Below are positions 21,392 to 34,179 of a stretch of DNA of 64,000 nt, piece by piece. Below the pieces are notes generated by a model. That model had not been told where the DNA came from and searched no databases. It worked only from the letters and a program-made list of their open reading frames with translations. A program made the position numbers and the translations under genes. The stretch's first letter is position 1. Each line of letters begins with the position of its first letter. The stretch is taken from contig NC_037253.1 of assembly GCF_000002425.4 (NCBI RefSeq), forward strand, positions 14,421,609 through 14,485,608, in the 5' to 3' direction. Source of the DNA: Physcomitrium patens. Taxonomy: Eukaryota > Streptophyta > Bryopsida > Funariales > Funariaceae.

Positions 21392-23285
21392 TGATTATTC
21401 AATTGATCTGCAAGAAGGAGCTCAACCACCATTCAGACCAATCTATAGCTTATCACAAAATGAGTTGGATGTATTAAAGGAGTATATTGATGAGAATTTA
21501 GCAAAGAACTTCATATGCCATTCTAAATCTCTAGCCAGACTCCTATCTTATTTGTGAAGAAGAAAGACGGATCCTTGCGAATGTGTATAGATTATTGAGA
21601 ACTTAACAAGATCACCATTAAAAATATGTATCCTTTACCTTTGATTTCAGGACTTCTTGACCAACTCAATCAAGCAAAGATCTATATCAAAATAGATCTA
21701 CAAGGAACATACAACTTAGTTCATATCAAAGAAGGAGATGAATGAAAGACTGCTTTTCGAACTAGGTATGGATATTTTGAATATAATGTCATGGCTTTTG
21801 GACTCACAAATGCATTGAGTTTTTCAAGGCATTTTTTATGAAAGCAGACGCGTCAAATTTTGCTATAGGTGTCGTGTTGTCACAAATGGAAATAGATGAT
21901 AAATTCCATCCAATAGCTTTCTATTTGAGAAAATTTTCAACAGCCAAGATTAATTATGAGATCCATGACAAAGAGCTCCTTCTAATCGTGGATTCATTTT
22001 AAGAATGGCATCATTATCTAGAAGGCACCTCAAATCTAGTTACTATGTATACAGACCATAAGAACCTCGAGTACTTCATGTCAACATGTGTCTTGATTCA
22101 TCGTCAAATCTATTGGAATATATCTTTATTTAGATTCTATTTCAAGATCACTTAACGACTCAAAAAACAACAAGGTCTATTGGACGCTCTTTCTAGACAT
22201 TTTTATCTTGTACCAAAAGAAAGAGATGCATCTTTTGATCAACAAAGATTGATTCTCTTGAAGCCTGAGTATTTTCATCTTCGAGCTATAAAAACAACAT
22301 TGACTGTTGATTCAATATTCGTGAAGCAAATTCAATCAAGCATGTCCTTTGATCTTCTTGTTTAGGATATCGAAAATACTTCCTTTAAGCCTCATGATAC
22401 TTCCAAGTTTGAATTCAAGAATAATGTATTATATTTTGAAGGACGCCTATATGTTCTAGAAGGTGAAGCTTGATTACGTCTTCTTCAAGCTTGTCATGAC
22501 TTTCCAACAGTAGGATATTTTGGGTACAATAAAACTTTGGAACTAATATCCTTGGATTTTTGGTCGCCCCAAATGTGGAAAGCAGTCAAAGATTTTGTGT
22601 AATCTTGTGATATTTGCTCAAGATCAAAAATCCTCGTCATCAATCTTACGGACTTCTTTAGCCGTTATCCATTTCTAAAAACCATGGTCTTCTGTTTCTA
22701 TGGATTTCATCACGGATCTTTAAATCTCAAGTTCTTATGACTCTATATTCGTGATAGTAAATAATTTTACCAAGATGACACATATTGAACCATGTACAAA
22801 ATCTATCATAGGTGAAGAAACAGCTAAGCTTTTTATTGACAATATCTATCACTATCATGGATTGCCAAAGGATATTATATTGAATAGGGCGACTCAATTT
22901 GTATCAAGATTTTAGAGAACCCTATTCAAGATTCTAAAGATGGATATAAAGCTTTCTTCAGCTTTTCATCTTCAAACTGATAGACAAACAGAATGGATAA
23001 ATCAAGTATTGAAACAGTATTTGAGATGTATCATCAACTATCATCAAGATGATTAGACAATTCTTTTACCATTGGCAAAGTTTACATATAATAATTCGGT
23101 ACATTCTTCCACTCAACAAACACCTTTCTTTGCCAATTATGGTTATCATTCACGTCTTAATACTTTTGACTTTTTAAAAGTTGATAATCTTCTGACAGAA
23201 GATTTAGCAAATCGCTTGCCAAAGCTACATACAATAATGAAGATACAATTAAAGGAAGCTCAAGAACAACAAAAGACCAATGCAG
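21392..23285 (+). mobile_element. Chromovirus F1, part 2 (RT fragment, RNase H, integrase)
   Basis: Continues F1 after the C1 insertion. RT start (LSQNELDVLKEYIDENL, RMCIDY with a stop) runs to about 21815, then jumps to RNase H at about 21840 ([16 protein letters not shown]). E1 has roughly 0.5 kb between these points, so the RT palm with its catalytic Asp pair is deleted. RNase H, the integrase zinc region and the core follow. The frame 23072-23344 (TYNNSVHSSTQQTPFFANYG) is late integrase. It ends at 23285, where the A3 LTR inserted. Many stops; dead. Confidence 0.8.
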
Positions 23286-24607
23286 TGTTGTATTACGTGT
23301 TGTTTTGCTCAGGAATGCACCAGGCATTTAGCTATGGAAGATGAGATTATGTTTCATAAGTAGCCAAGAAATCCTAATAAGTTTTACCTATATGAGAAGA
23401 ATATAATCTGAATTTCAATTCAAAATTGCTTAAAACACTCTTTTTATTAGTCTTATCCATACATAAATCCCAATTACCTTGTTACTTCCATATTTGAACA
23501 ATTTAGATTTTTCTTATAAGCCCCAATCTTAATCAGTAAGCTTTAACAAGCTGTAACATCCAATCCGACTGTCCACTTGATATGAAATTTTGCAAGCAAT
23601 TTTCAATATAAGTCTTCTATATGCTCAAGAATTTTTAGCCCAATCCAACTTACAGATTGTGAGAAAACCTCCAAACCACTAATGTCACTCGACTGCCAAC
23701 TTGAAAAGTGAAGTAAAAATCCTAGCAATGATTTCTCTCTTTCCAACCGTTAACTATGTGTTAAAATTAGTGTGTAGCTTGATCTTCAAGTCTTCTAATA
23801 CCATGCCAATTTTCACCTTAATCCGGCTAATAGATCTTTAAATATCATAGAAATCCTACCCAACCTCAAACTGCTATCTTCTGAAATCCTCTTGTGCTAA
23901 AAACTAGATATCTCTAAACCATGTTGTTAGATTATCACAAAATTTTGTATACACTTAGAAAATCCAATAGTCCAAATAGAATCAAATTTTCAACCATAGA
24001 TGTCACATCAATTGAACAAACTAGCAAAAATTGCTAGCCCTAATTATATTATATAAAACCCAAATCACTGATACAAACATTGACTTTGAACAACAATTGC
24101 TAAGTCTTCCAAAACCCTCTCAAAATAATTCTTATGTCTTTGAAAAGAACTTCAAGCTAGCTCTCAAATTCTAACCTTTGATCTTCAAATGAATCCGTAA
24201 CTTGCCCTTGGCAGTCATTTTAGTGACCAAAGATCTGATTTTGTCCCTGTCTCACAAATGGTCGACCCCTGGGTATCAATCTAACTTATCCTAAGGATTT
24301 TTTAGCCCAGTTCTACCCTTAACTTGACCCAAGTATCAACCATACCAACCATTTACCTCTTCTATTCTGATTTTATTAATTTATGGTCTTTCCAAGGTAG
24401 TAGAAGAGTCTCTAGAACCTAGAAGGTAAAATTATTAATTAACCTTCAACCTACTAACTATTAAGATAAAAAAAAAATAACCTAAGAGGCTTTTATAAAA
24501 GCCATGTTTAGATACCTCAAATTATAATTGAACTAAGATAATTAGAAATTAATTAAAAATTCAATTTTAATTATAATTTCACTATATATTCGTATTACAT
24601 CATGATA
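23286..24607 (-). repeat. 3' LTR of A3
   Basis: Degenerate family-A LTR. The terminus at 23286 reads TGTTGTATTACG, against TGTCGTATTACG in A2. The other end has TA in place of TG, followed by a mutated polypurine tract (CCCCCTCTTAACTTG on the plus strand). Divergence from A1 is large, so A3 is much older than A1. Confidence 0.8.
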
Positions 24608-24639
24608 TCTACCCCCTCTTAACTTGCGCATCCTCCAGC

Positions 24640-25860
24640 ATGCGCCAAATGAACCAAATGTCATAATTGACATCACACTATTTTTTCATTTTTTTTGTCA
24701 AATCCTTCATTTCTATTTTTACCATCCTCTTCAAAATAATTGTCTTCTTCAAAAATATCGATATCTTCAACATGATCTTCCATATTGATTTCTCTATCTT
24801 GTCTTTTAAAAATCTTCACTCGCTTCTTAGCAATAGGTATTTTCAACTTCGTACCATCTCACTTCCTTAATGAATATGTGGCATTATCATGAACCATTAC
24901 TACTACATATGGTCGAAACTAATATTTTGAAAACTTTCACAAAATACTATGTTGGTTATTCAGACTACTATCATAAACAAGTACCCAATCAACTTCTTCA
25001 ATTGCTCTAGGCCTCAATAGATAATGCTTATCAAATCGAGTCTTATTTCCTAACCTTGCTTTTTGTAACTTTTTTAATGCCAGTTCCACATCTTCCAATC
25101 TTTATTCAAGTTGCGAAATTCTAATGGCTAACAATTCTTTCCTTATCAACACATCTTCCCATGATAGCATACTCTAAGTTAGCACATTTTTTTCAATTGG
25201 CATAATTGGTTATGGACCTATCATAAGTTCCACTGGCATATATCCTGTCACTGAACTATGTATTGTTGGATCAGCCCATAATGCATAAAAGAAAAGTCGA
25301 GGCCATTCTCTCATTCTTCCATTGCAAGCTTTAACTAAGTCTTTTACAATTGGTAGATGCCCACATTCACTCTTTGCATTCTCTTCTCGATTATAAGCAA
25401 TAGTCAATGATAATTTGATCCCACATCTCTTAAAAAAATCACAAGCTTCATGAGCATCCAATTCTCTTCGATCTGCAGTGATCTTTCTCACACATCCATA
25501 GTAACAAATAACTTCCTCAAGTAAAAACCTGCAAATTTCCTCTATAGACTTTGTTCTTAGTGCCCTGCCTTTTCTTAATTTGATAAATCTTCACAAGCCA
25601 AAACTAAATATCTCATTTGTCATAGTCCCATCAGCATAATAACCAAATCTACAACCCATTTAAAATAAATAGCCAAAGAATATGTCAGATATAATCCATC
25701 TTGATGTCGTATATTTAAATACATCTGACAAGTTACACAAGATTCTACAAACTAAGTTACATCTCGATACATATTCTTTCACTAATATCGTTCCTTTATT
25801 TTAGCAAAAGTAGTCCAAATTCCTCGATGTCTTGCCCATAGACTCTCATGAAACTCCTTG
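24640..25860 (-). pseudogene. A3 integrase, broken
   Basis: The intact piece 25491-25210 includes CGIKLSLTIAYNREENAKSE, the integrase core after the second Asp with the catalytic-Glu segment, and LFYALWADPTIHSSVTGYMP. The C-terminal basic tail shared with A1 is at about 24800-25060. Stops elsewhere. Confidence 0.7.
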
Positions 25861-25868
25861 AGCAGTCT

Positions 25869-26405
25869 TTATTGAACTTCTTTGGTACCTACTACTCGTC
25901 TTGGCATTCCAATTCCTTTCTTTGGTCTATTCCATAAAAACCTTTCTTGAAGCAAAAATCCATAAGCCTTCTTTCTTATTTGATTAAATTTTTCTGTTGA
26001 CCAATTCTCTTGTTTAGTCAAGATATTCAAATAAAGACCAATTTCTAGTAATTCTCCTTCATAAAGCTCTTCAAAATACATCTTGTCTTTCTTATTAAGA
26101 TTTGATATTGAATAGAATTTTGTTCCAACATCATCAATATCTTCAATTATCTCGTCTTCTCTTTCATACACTGCCCGAGATAGCATATCTGCTACTCGAT
26201 TGACTTTTCCCGCAACATCTTTAAATTTTGAATTTAGTGATTTAATATAAGCAATCCATCTCAACATCATAATATCTAGTGTTGTACAATTGGTAATTAT
26301 TTCAAGTAAAGGCAAACAATCTATTTCAATTACCACCATAGCTCTAATCAAATAATCTTTTACAGCTTTCATAGTTGAAACAACTCCCCGTAGTTTCCTT
26401 TTCAT
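25869..26405 (-). pseudogene. A3 RNase H / connection region
   Basis: A 178-codon open frame with KRKLRGVVSTMKAVKDYLIR, VVIEIDCLPLLEIITN and DIMMLRWIAYIKSL, followed by HVAGK-like DVAGKVNRVADMLSRA. These are RNase H features of gypsy elements (the DMLSR motif is typical). No frameshift within this piece. Confidence 0.7.
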
Positions 26406-26967
26406 CTGTGAATATGTACGTTGGCAAGTACTTAAAACTTTAGCTCCAAATCACACTGCAAATCTGTGTCCGTTTGACTCACCCTGACCTACAGCCCATC
26501 CAATGGCAATTGGACTAGTATCCACAACAAGAATAACTAGTCTATTGCACTTATAATCAACCTTTCTCAATACTAGAGGCAATATCAATAATTTCTTTAA
26601 TCTTTGTACTGCTTTAACATACTTTTTTTCTATTTAAATCGATAACCTTTGTGTAATAGTTCATACAATAAATCCGCTGAGGTGAGCATAATGAAGAATC
26701 CAAATACAATAAAATATACATACACCTAAAAACCTCTGAACCTCTATTAAAGAACTACAATCCTCTTTCATTCTCTCAATTGCATCAACCTTACTTGGAT
26801 CTGATTTTCCTCCATAAATCCACACAAATATCCAACAATCACAACCTCTTATATTCCAAATTTAGATTTTGTATCCGATAATGTAAGATGAACTGCTCCA
26901 AGTCGAGTCAATATTTTTTTATAATCTTGTATATGATCAATAACATACTTGCAACACCCCATCTTAT

Positions 26968-27914
26968 CTAAAGTTTCATCCTTGTTTCTTTTTTGTACCA
27001 TTTTATAAGAACATCATCTAAAAAAGGCATAGTATTCTCAAGAATAAAATCTCTCAATACCTTATTCATCTCCTTCATCATATGCGCAACTGAGTTGATT
27101 GCACCTTGAGAAAGAGTACACATTCTAACTAATTCAAGTTGTGTTTTCATTGTTGTCATATGTCTACTTCCTTTTATAAGTTGAAATTGGTCATAGCCCG
27201 AATACAAATCACCCATTGAATGGATTGCCCTTCTTGCAAATGCCTCAATAAATTCATCTACTATAGGCCCAATTCTTGCATTCCTGATAGTTACTGCATT
27301 CATTAGTTGCATATCTTGAATAAAATATAATGATCTATTTTTCTCAGGCACAGTAAACCATTGAATAAACTAGAATATCGTACAAAAAAGGGCTCCAAAA
27401 TCTTCATCTTTATATTTTCTTTTAATAATTCTACTAAGCTTGGTAAATGTGCCCTTGGTACTCGAATTGGCCTTAGATTCTAAGGTACATGTGGAATAGT
27501 GAAAATAACCATAAGTGTTATAATATTTGGATCCACACATCTAATTTCATAAGATTCAAAGGAAAATGATCTATCTTGTTTTGCGAACACCTCTTTAAAG
27601 CAGGTAATTTCCTTTGGCAATAAAGAACCATCAGAACCAATTTTCAATTCTTCAAAAGTCTCTTTAGTAAACTTGTGATCAATATTCTTTAGATCTCTCA
27701 AGCTCTTTTTTCTTAATGCTTCTCTCATTTGTTCTTTAGAATCTTCTTGCAAAGGTCTGGCAACCAGTTTAACTTTCTTATCTACTGTTTTATATTTTGT
27801 CTCAACTATAACCTCCGGTACTTGAAAAGATTCAATCATATCATAAACTTTTCTTGAATGAATTGATATAACTTTATCATCATTACCTAATCCAATAGAC
27901 GCAATCAATTCCAA
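26968..27914 (-). pseudogene. A3 reverse transcriptase, broken
   Basis: 27914-27480 precedes RT and includes the linker after protease. 27351-26968 is RT finger and palm (SLYFIQDMQLMNAVTIR, GDLYSGYDQFQL, RMCTLSQGAINSVAHMM) with the catalytic box MPFLDDVLIK. An in-frame stop near 27370 separates the two frames. Confidence 0.75.
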
Positions 27915-28149
27915 AGGATCCTTCAGTCCATTTTCTTCATAAATACCACTAATCTTTTCATTATCTTCTAATATTCCTAACCTATAAAATTCTTTTTCAA
28001 TAGTACTTAATTCCTTCTTTTTTTCTTTTTAAATCATCAATTTTCTTAGACATAATGCTTCCATTTTTTAAAATGCTAATAAATCCTTCATTAAAGGTAC
28101 TTACATCTTACAAGAGTACCTCCCTTTCTGTACCTCTATAATCTTGTTT

Positions 28150-28833
28150 TTATAGTGGTACCCCCAAAAAATTCTTGAATTCTTTAAAAATCCTTGGCAA
28201 TGGATTTTCTCTCAATTTGTCTTGATTCCGCTTAAGATTTGGAGGTACAGTCAAAAATTGTACTGCCCTCCTCCCATCCTCACTACAAAATCGTGCATAA
28301 GGTGAACCATTATCAAATATATTTGTTTCCATCCAAGTTGCAATAATTTATGGTTGTCCTTAAATAAGAGGATAAGATATTGCATCTTGAACAAAAAAAT
28401 TCTGCTCTATTGCAACATCACCAATCCGAATTTTTACATCCGAAGAAGCATCATATAACTCCCCTCGTGTATTATTGGTTGCCCATATTGCCCATCCATG
28501 CTCCATGTCAATTGGTCACCTTTGCTTCATATAAAGATCTTTAGACATAAGGTTTATTTCTGAACCATGGTCAATCAAAGCAACAACCGGTTTGTCCATA
28601 TCTCCAATCTTCACTAATGCCTCTATAGTTGATCTAGCTCAATGCTTCCAAGTATAATGACTTCAAACCTCTCTATCTTTATTACCTTGATTATCAAAAT
28701 GTATCCTTTGATTATGACTCCTCCTTTTACTTGCTGATTGTTTGTAACAATTATCAAATACATCTTCTTCACCTTCATATATGTGTGCATCAATAGCATG
28801 ATTTAATCCAGCTTCTTCCATTAACTGCCTCTT
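28150..28833 (-). pseudogene. A3 protease and gag C-terminus
   Basis: Protease active-site region DHGSEINLMSKDLY at about 28525-28590. A TGA follows at the codon that is TAG in A1. Upstream, the gag end matches A1 (RQLMEEAGLNHAIDAHI against RQLMSETGMSHAIDARI) and is cut at 28833 by the E1 LTR. Confidence 0.75.
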
Positions 28834-29393
28834 TGCCACGGACATATGCATGTAGGCCAATAATTACATGTATAAATAGGTAGAAGTAAGTAAAAGTAGA
28901 TAAAAGTAAGTTAATTCTATAATATCTTATATGGAAGCTTTCTAAAAGCTTCATAGATACTACTTTGACTTTATAGGTGTCTTTAATTAACTTTTTGAAT
29001 AAGAAATGTAATCAACAAGTTGGCCATGTGCCACACATATTGTTAGCTTGAAGACCAAGCTAACTATGTGGCCTACACGTAAAAAAAACTTACCTTGTAA
29101 GTCAAGGCATGTGTCCTATAAAGTCAACACATATTGGAGGTCCTACAGTACATCGCCATATAGCTCTTAGTTAGATAGTATATATAGAGACAAGAGTGAA
29201 GCCCTCTTCACTCTTATCAATTCTTTTCTTGTTTCTAGTCTAGTTTTAAGGGTCTTTAGTTTTTCTTGTCTTTTGGCAATAGCCATTCCAGTTTCTTTCT
29301 TAATATACATATTTAGTCATTTCTATTTTGTCATCTTTCTTTGAAAAAAATCTCACTTCTTTATTTTTCTTTATCATGTTCTTGTCCTTGACA
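28834..29393 (+). repeat. 5' LTR of E1
   Basis: Matches 34735-35293 with clear divergence. It contains a TATATATAGAGA box at about 29178, a likely promoter, followed by the TCTTCACTCTTATCAATTC start-like region. Confidence 0.85.
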
Positions 29394-29605
29394 GATTGAC
29401 AAGAGTACACTTACAATATCACAGCTCTGTCTAATCTTGATTAAGAGTGGATTATCCCTTTTTCTTGATAAGACATAAGCATATTAGAAGTTACAGATTA
29501 CCCTCTTCTAAACTGATATTGTTCTTAGTATTTTCTTTGTTCTCAAGTCCTCTCTTCTATTTATCTTGAGTGATACTAGACATCTTCTCTTTTTTAAGTG
29601 TTACT

Positions 29606-30630
29606 ATGGCAGAACTTGCTGAAATGAAGAGTGCAATGGTACAAATGCAAGAGCAATTGAAAGAGTTAATGCTTGTGATGCATCAACTCAATTTACTACC
29701 ACAAAGAGCAACAAGATTGGCAGGAAGTGAAGATATAGAAATGATTGGAGCTGTTTCAACATCTACACCAAACCATGTCCCTTCTTCTACAATGGAACAC
29801 CCTTCCAGTGTTAGAGAACCAAGAATTATCCTACCTGAGAAGTTTGATGGTACCAGATCAAAGTTTAGAGGATTTATCAATCAAGTACAACTTGTGATTG
29901 AACTTCAATCCCAAAGCTATCCAACTCTAAGATCGTAAATTAGATTCATTAATATGCTTCTTTCAGGTTCAGCATTATCATAGTTTTCATCTTTTCTTCA
30001 ACGACGAGATCCAATATTGGATAATCTAAAGGCTTTTTTCGTAGAATTTTGATCCATGTATGGAGAACATGATGCAATTTGTGTTGCAACTAATAAGATC
30101 CGTATTTTACGACAAGATAATCGATCAGTAATGTTGTATGCTTCACAATTTTGATAACTTGTAACTGATATCAAGTGGGATGATGCTGCACTTATTAGCC
30201 AATTTCTCTACAAATTACAATATGACGTAAAATGACTAATGCTCAACTTATCTGATCCTCAAACATTGAATCAAGCAATTGACTTTGTTGTGAAGTGCGA
30301 CAATTACCTTTTTGAATTCTGATCTAAGAACCGTAGAAGTCGACCTCAGTGTTATAATAATTCAGTAGCAACACTAACATCTCTTCAACACATACATTTG
30401 GAAGTAGATGATATACAAATTGATATAATATGTTTCAAACCTCTTACTGAGCAAGAAAAGACTCGTCGTCATCAGGATGGATTGTACTCATATTATGGAG
30501 AACCTAAGCACATTGCTCAACATTGCCCAAAGAAGCGACGCAACCATAAAATAAAGAGTACAATGATCAAAGGAGATAGCATGTCAAAAAACGAATTTGT
30601 CCGGCTACAATACGGACTGTGCGACTAGAA
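29606..30630 (+). pseudogene. E1 Gag, broken
   Basis: The ATG at 29606 starts MAELAEMKSAMVQMQEQLK, a short coiled coil, then ILPEKFDGTRSKFRGFINQV, the retrotransposon-gag core of chromoviruses. A TAA follows at about 29936 and further stops interrupt the rest. The zinc knuckle near 30480 has lost its first cysteines (YSYYGEPKHIAQHC). Confidence 0.75.
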
Positions 30631-32560
30631 CCTTGTACAATGCCTAGTGAAGGTCCTATCCTCTCCTCAGAACCCTCTCTATGTTTTATAATAAATATTA
30701 TTCTAAGACCTAAACATCTCAAAGCCTCTGCCTTGCTAGATTCAAGAGCCTCAGCATGTTTCTTAGATGAAGAATTTGCTAAAAGACAGCATATTTTTAA
30801 TAAAGAAAACTAAACATGTTCATATAGAAGTCATAGATGGTCGTCCGTTGTCTTCAGGAGATGTTACTCATGAAATCCTTCCTATAGAGGTAACAACTAA
30901 CGATCATAACAGCTTTGTAATATTTAATATCATTAGATCTCCCTCTAATCCAATCATCTTAGGTTTATCATGGCTAGAAAAATATAATCCTAAAATAGAT
31001 TGGACTTCTCATAGTCTTGATTATTCTGAAAGTATAAGTAAGAACGTAGTTATTCAAGTAAAAAGTCATAAGTCTAATACAATTAAATCTGTATTTGTAG
31101 GTGCAAGAGATTTCTTGCATGTCGCAAAAGAACAATCACCTTATGTCATTTATGTCGCACTAGTTTCTACTGGTGGAAAGACTTCAAGTGGCATTCAAAG
31201 CCAATATCAAGATTTTCAAGATGTATTTGAGAATAAGAATGCGGATACTATTCCGAGCATCGTTCCTATAACTGCTCAATTGACTTTCAAGAAGGAGTAC
31301 AACCGCCATTTGGACCAATCTACAATTTATCACAAAATGAGTTGGTTGAACTCAAGGCATACATTGAAGAAAATCTAGCCAAAAACTTCATACGCCATTC
31401 CAAATCTCCAACAGGAGCTCCAATTTTATTTGTGAAGAAAAAAGTTGGATCATTGTTGATGTGAATCGATTATCGAGGATTCAACAAAATCACCATCAAG
31501 AATAGGTACCCGCTACCTTTGATATCTGGACTCTTTGATTAGTTGAATCAAACTAAGATCTATAAAAAAATAGATCTACGAAGAGCATACAATCTAGTAC
31601 GCATCAAAGAAGAAGATAAATGGAAGACTGTATTTCGAATAACGTATAGACATTTTGAATACAATGTTATGCCTTTTTGACTTATAAATGCACCAGTAAC
31701 ATTCCAACATCTAATGAATGATGTCTTTTGAGAGTTTTTAGATGATTTTGTTGTCTATTGTCTAGACAATATCTTAATCTATTCTAAAAATACAGAAGAA
31801 TATGAACTTCATGTTTTTCGTGTATTACAACTAACTAAGAGAAGCAAGACTCTATGCCAAGATAGAAAAGTGTGTATTCTATACTACTCAAGTCGACTTC
31901 TTAAGATACATCATTTCAAATGATAGACTTATGATGGATCCTAAGAAAGTTCAAACTATTATGGATTAGAAGATCTCAAAAATGATAAGAGATGTCCAAT
32001 ACTTTTTGAAATTTGTCAACTACTATCGGATCTTCATTAAAGACTTTTCTCAAGTTGCAGCTCCACTTACATGTTTAACTTACAAAGACAAATTCTAATA
32101 GAATCAAGAAGCGAAAGTAGCATTTGAAGCTTTGAAGACAACTTTTGTTTCTGCACCAATCTTGTATTACACTAATTTTTCTAAACCATAATTTATAGAA
32201 AAAGATGCATTAGACTTTGCCTTAGGTGTCGTATTGTCACAAATGGGAACAAATGATAAACTTCACCTAATAGCTTTTCAATTCCAAAAAATTTTCAGCA
32301 ATCTAGATGTACAACAAAGAACTTCTTATAATTATAGATTTGTTTCAAGAATGGCGTCATTATCTAGAAGGTGCTCCTAGCCCAGTCACCATATATACGG
32401 ATCACAAGAACCTTGAATATTTTATGTTAGCACATATTTTGAATCGTCGCCAAACCCATTAGAGTATGTTTTTGTCAAGATTCGAATTCAAGATCACTTA
32501 TTAATGAGGAAAATAACAAGGTTCATCAGATCCACTCTCTACATGATCTTACCTTGCAGC
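30631..32560 (+). pseudogene. E1 protease, reverse transcriptase and RNase H, broken
   Basis: Protease has ALLDSRASACFLDEEF, with DSR where DSG is expected, and LGLSWLEKYNP. RT begins LSQNELVELKAYIEENLAK, with PLPLISGL and the catalytic box CLDNILIY: the second catalytic Asp is Asn. RNase H follows ([25 protein letters not shown]). At least ten stops or shifts occur; the longest clean piece is 30767-31378. Confidence 0.8.
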
Positions 32561-32749
32561 AAAAGAAGGAGATGTTACTTTCAATCAATAACAGACAATT
32601 CTCTTGAACTTAGAGCATCTTCATCTTTCAGCAATGAAATCAACACTAATTGTTGATTCAACTTTCATTTAACAAATTCAATTAAGTATATCTTCTGATC
32701 CTCTTATTAGTAATATTAAGGAAAATCCTTCAAAGTCTCATGATACTTC

Positions 32750-33720
32750 CAAGTTTGAATTCAAAAACAATCTAATATATTTTGAGAGATGTCTATATAT
32801 TCCAAAAGGTGTAGCTTGATTATATATTCTTCAAGTTCATCATGTCTTTCCAGCAGCAGGACATTTTGAGTACAATAAAACTTTGGAACTAATATCCAAG
32901 GATTTTTTATGGCCCCAAATGTAGAAAGCAGTCAAAGATTTTGTACAATCTTGTGATGTTTGCTCAAGATCAAAAAACTCCTTGTTATCAACCTTACGGA
33001 CTTCTTCAGCTAGTATCCATTCCAAAACAACCATGGTCTTTTATTTCTATGGATTTTATCATGGAACTTCCAATCTTAGGTTCTTATTACTCTTCATTTG
33101 TGATAGTAGATCGTTTTATCAAGATGGCATATTTTATACCATGTACAAATTCCATCATAGGTGAAGAAACAGCTAAGCTCTTTTTTGATAATATCTATCA
33201 CTATTATAGATTATCTAAGGATATTATATCAGATAAGGGAACTAAGTTTGTATCAAGATTTTCGCAAAATCTTTTGAAGATTCTAACAATGGATATAAAA
33301 CTATCTTTGGCATTCCATCCTCAAACTGATGGACAAATGGAGCATATTAATCAAGTTTTGGAGCAATATTTAAGATGTACCATCAACAACCAAGATGATT
33401 TGACAACTCTTTTGCCATTGGTAGAATTTGCTTACAATAACATGGTACATTCTTCTACAAAACAAACACCTTTCTTTACCAATTATGGTTATCATCCACG
33501 ACTTGATACTTTTGATTTTTCAAAAGTTCATAATCCTGCTGCCAAAGATTTGGCAATTCATTTGTCAAACCTACATGCAACAATGAAGGCACAGTTAAAA
33601 GAAGCTCAAGAACAATAAAAGGTCAATGCAAATGTCTATCGAAAGGAACAACCACCATTCCACATAGGTGACAAGGTATGGTTACTTCGTTGCAATATCA
33701 AGACCACTCATCCTTATGAC
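32750..33720 (+). pseudogene. E1 integrase core, largely open
   Basis: Best-preserved part, with one open frame 32941-33618. It shows SCDVCSRSK-like zinc residues upstream, ISMDFIMELP (first Asp), DIISDKGTKFVSRF (second Asp) and HPQTDGQMEHIN (catalytic Glu), so the DDE triad is present. A TAA follows at 33616-33618. The GD-x-VW region (HIGDKVWLL) comes next, then the templated insertion at 33754. Confidence 0.8.
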
Positions 33721-33722
33721 AA

Positions 33723-33878
33723 GTTGGACTATTGAAGGCTTGGACCATTTTCTATTTTTGTACAAATCAATCCAGTTGCATATCGTATAATGGTCCAAGC
33801 CTTCAATAGTCCAACATAGATTTCCAATTATAATGTCCATCTATAGATTTTTGTACAAATCAATCCAGTTGCATATCG
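33723..33878 (+). repeat. Templated insertion: 27-bp perfect inverted repeat and 32-bp direct repeat
   Basis: 33723-33749 and 33789-33815 are perfect reverse complements (27 bp, 39-base loop). 33754-33785 is repeated exactly at 33847-33878, 93 bp downstream. It lies in the integrase C-terminal region and disrupts the frame. The pattern is that of a strand switch during replication that copied nearby sequence backwards and then returned. Confidence 0.9.
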
Positions 33879-33984
33879 CATGTATGTAATAAAAATCCAT
33901 CCAGTATTCTATGTGTCTCTTCCTGAAGCATACAAGTCAAAGGACATACCAAGAAGAAGACAAGCTCCACCTCCTCCTATTGAA

Positions 33985-34160
33985 GTGGACAATAATGAAG
34001 AGTTCCAAGTGGAAGAAGTCTTAGATTCAAGGCAGCACTGAAATAAATTGGAATATCTTGTCCATTGGCACATATATGATATTAGTGAACGTACATGAGA
34101 GCCAGTAAAGAATCTTGCAAATGCAGCAAAGGCGATAGAGGCTTTTCATCGATGACATCG
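33985..34160 (+). pseudogene. E1 chromodomain
   Basis: The frame reads FQVEEVLDSRQH, stop, NKLEYLVHWHIYDISERT, stop, EPVKNLANAAKAIEAFH. This is the chromodomain fold (VEEVL, Y-L-V-W, T-W-EP) at the end of chromoviral integrase, which targets insertion to modified histones. Both stops fall where Trp is expected (TGG to TGA). Confidence 0.8.
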
Positions 34161-34179
34161 ATCAAAATCAAGATGAAAA

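Larger units (their letters stand above)
23286..28833 (-). mobile_element. LTR retrotransposon A3 (family A), 3' two-thirds, minus strand
   Basis: Reverse-orientation family-A element. It comprises a 3' LTR (23286-24607), a polypurine tract, integrase, RNase H, RT, protease and the last part of gag. It ends at 28833 against the E1 LTR; the rest of gag and its 5' LTR are absent. It carries the pol segment that A1 lacks but is heavily mutated. The left flank interrupts F1 integrase. Confidence 0.85.
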
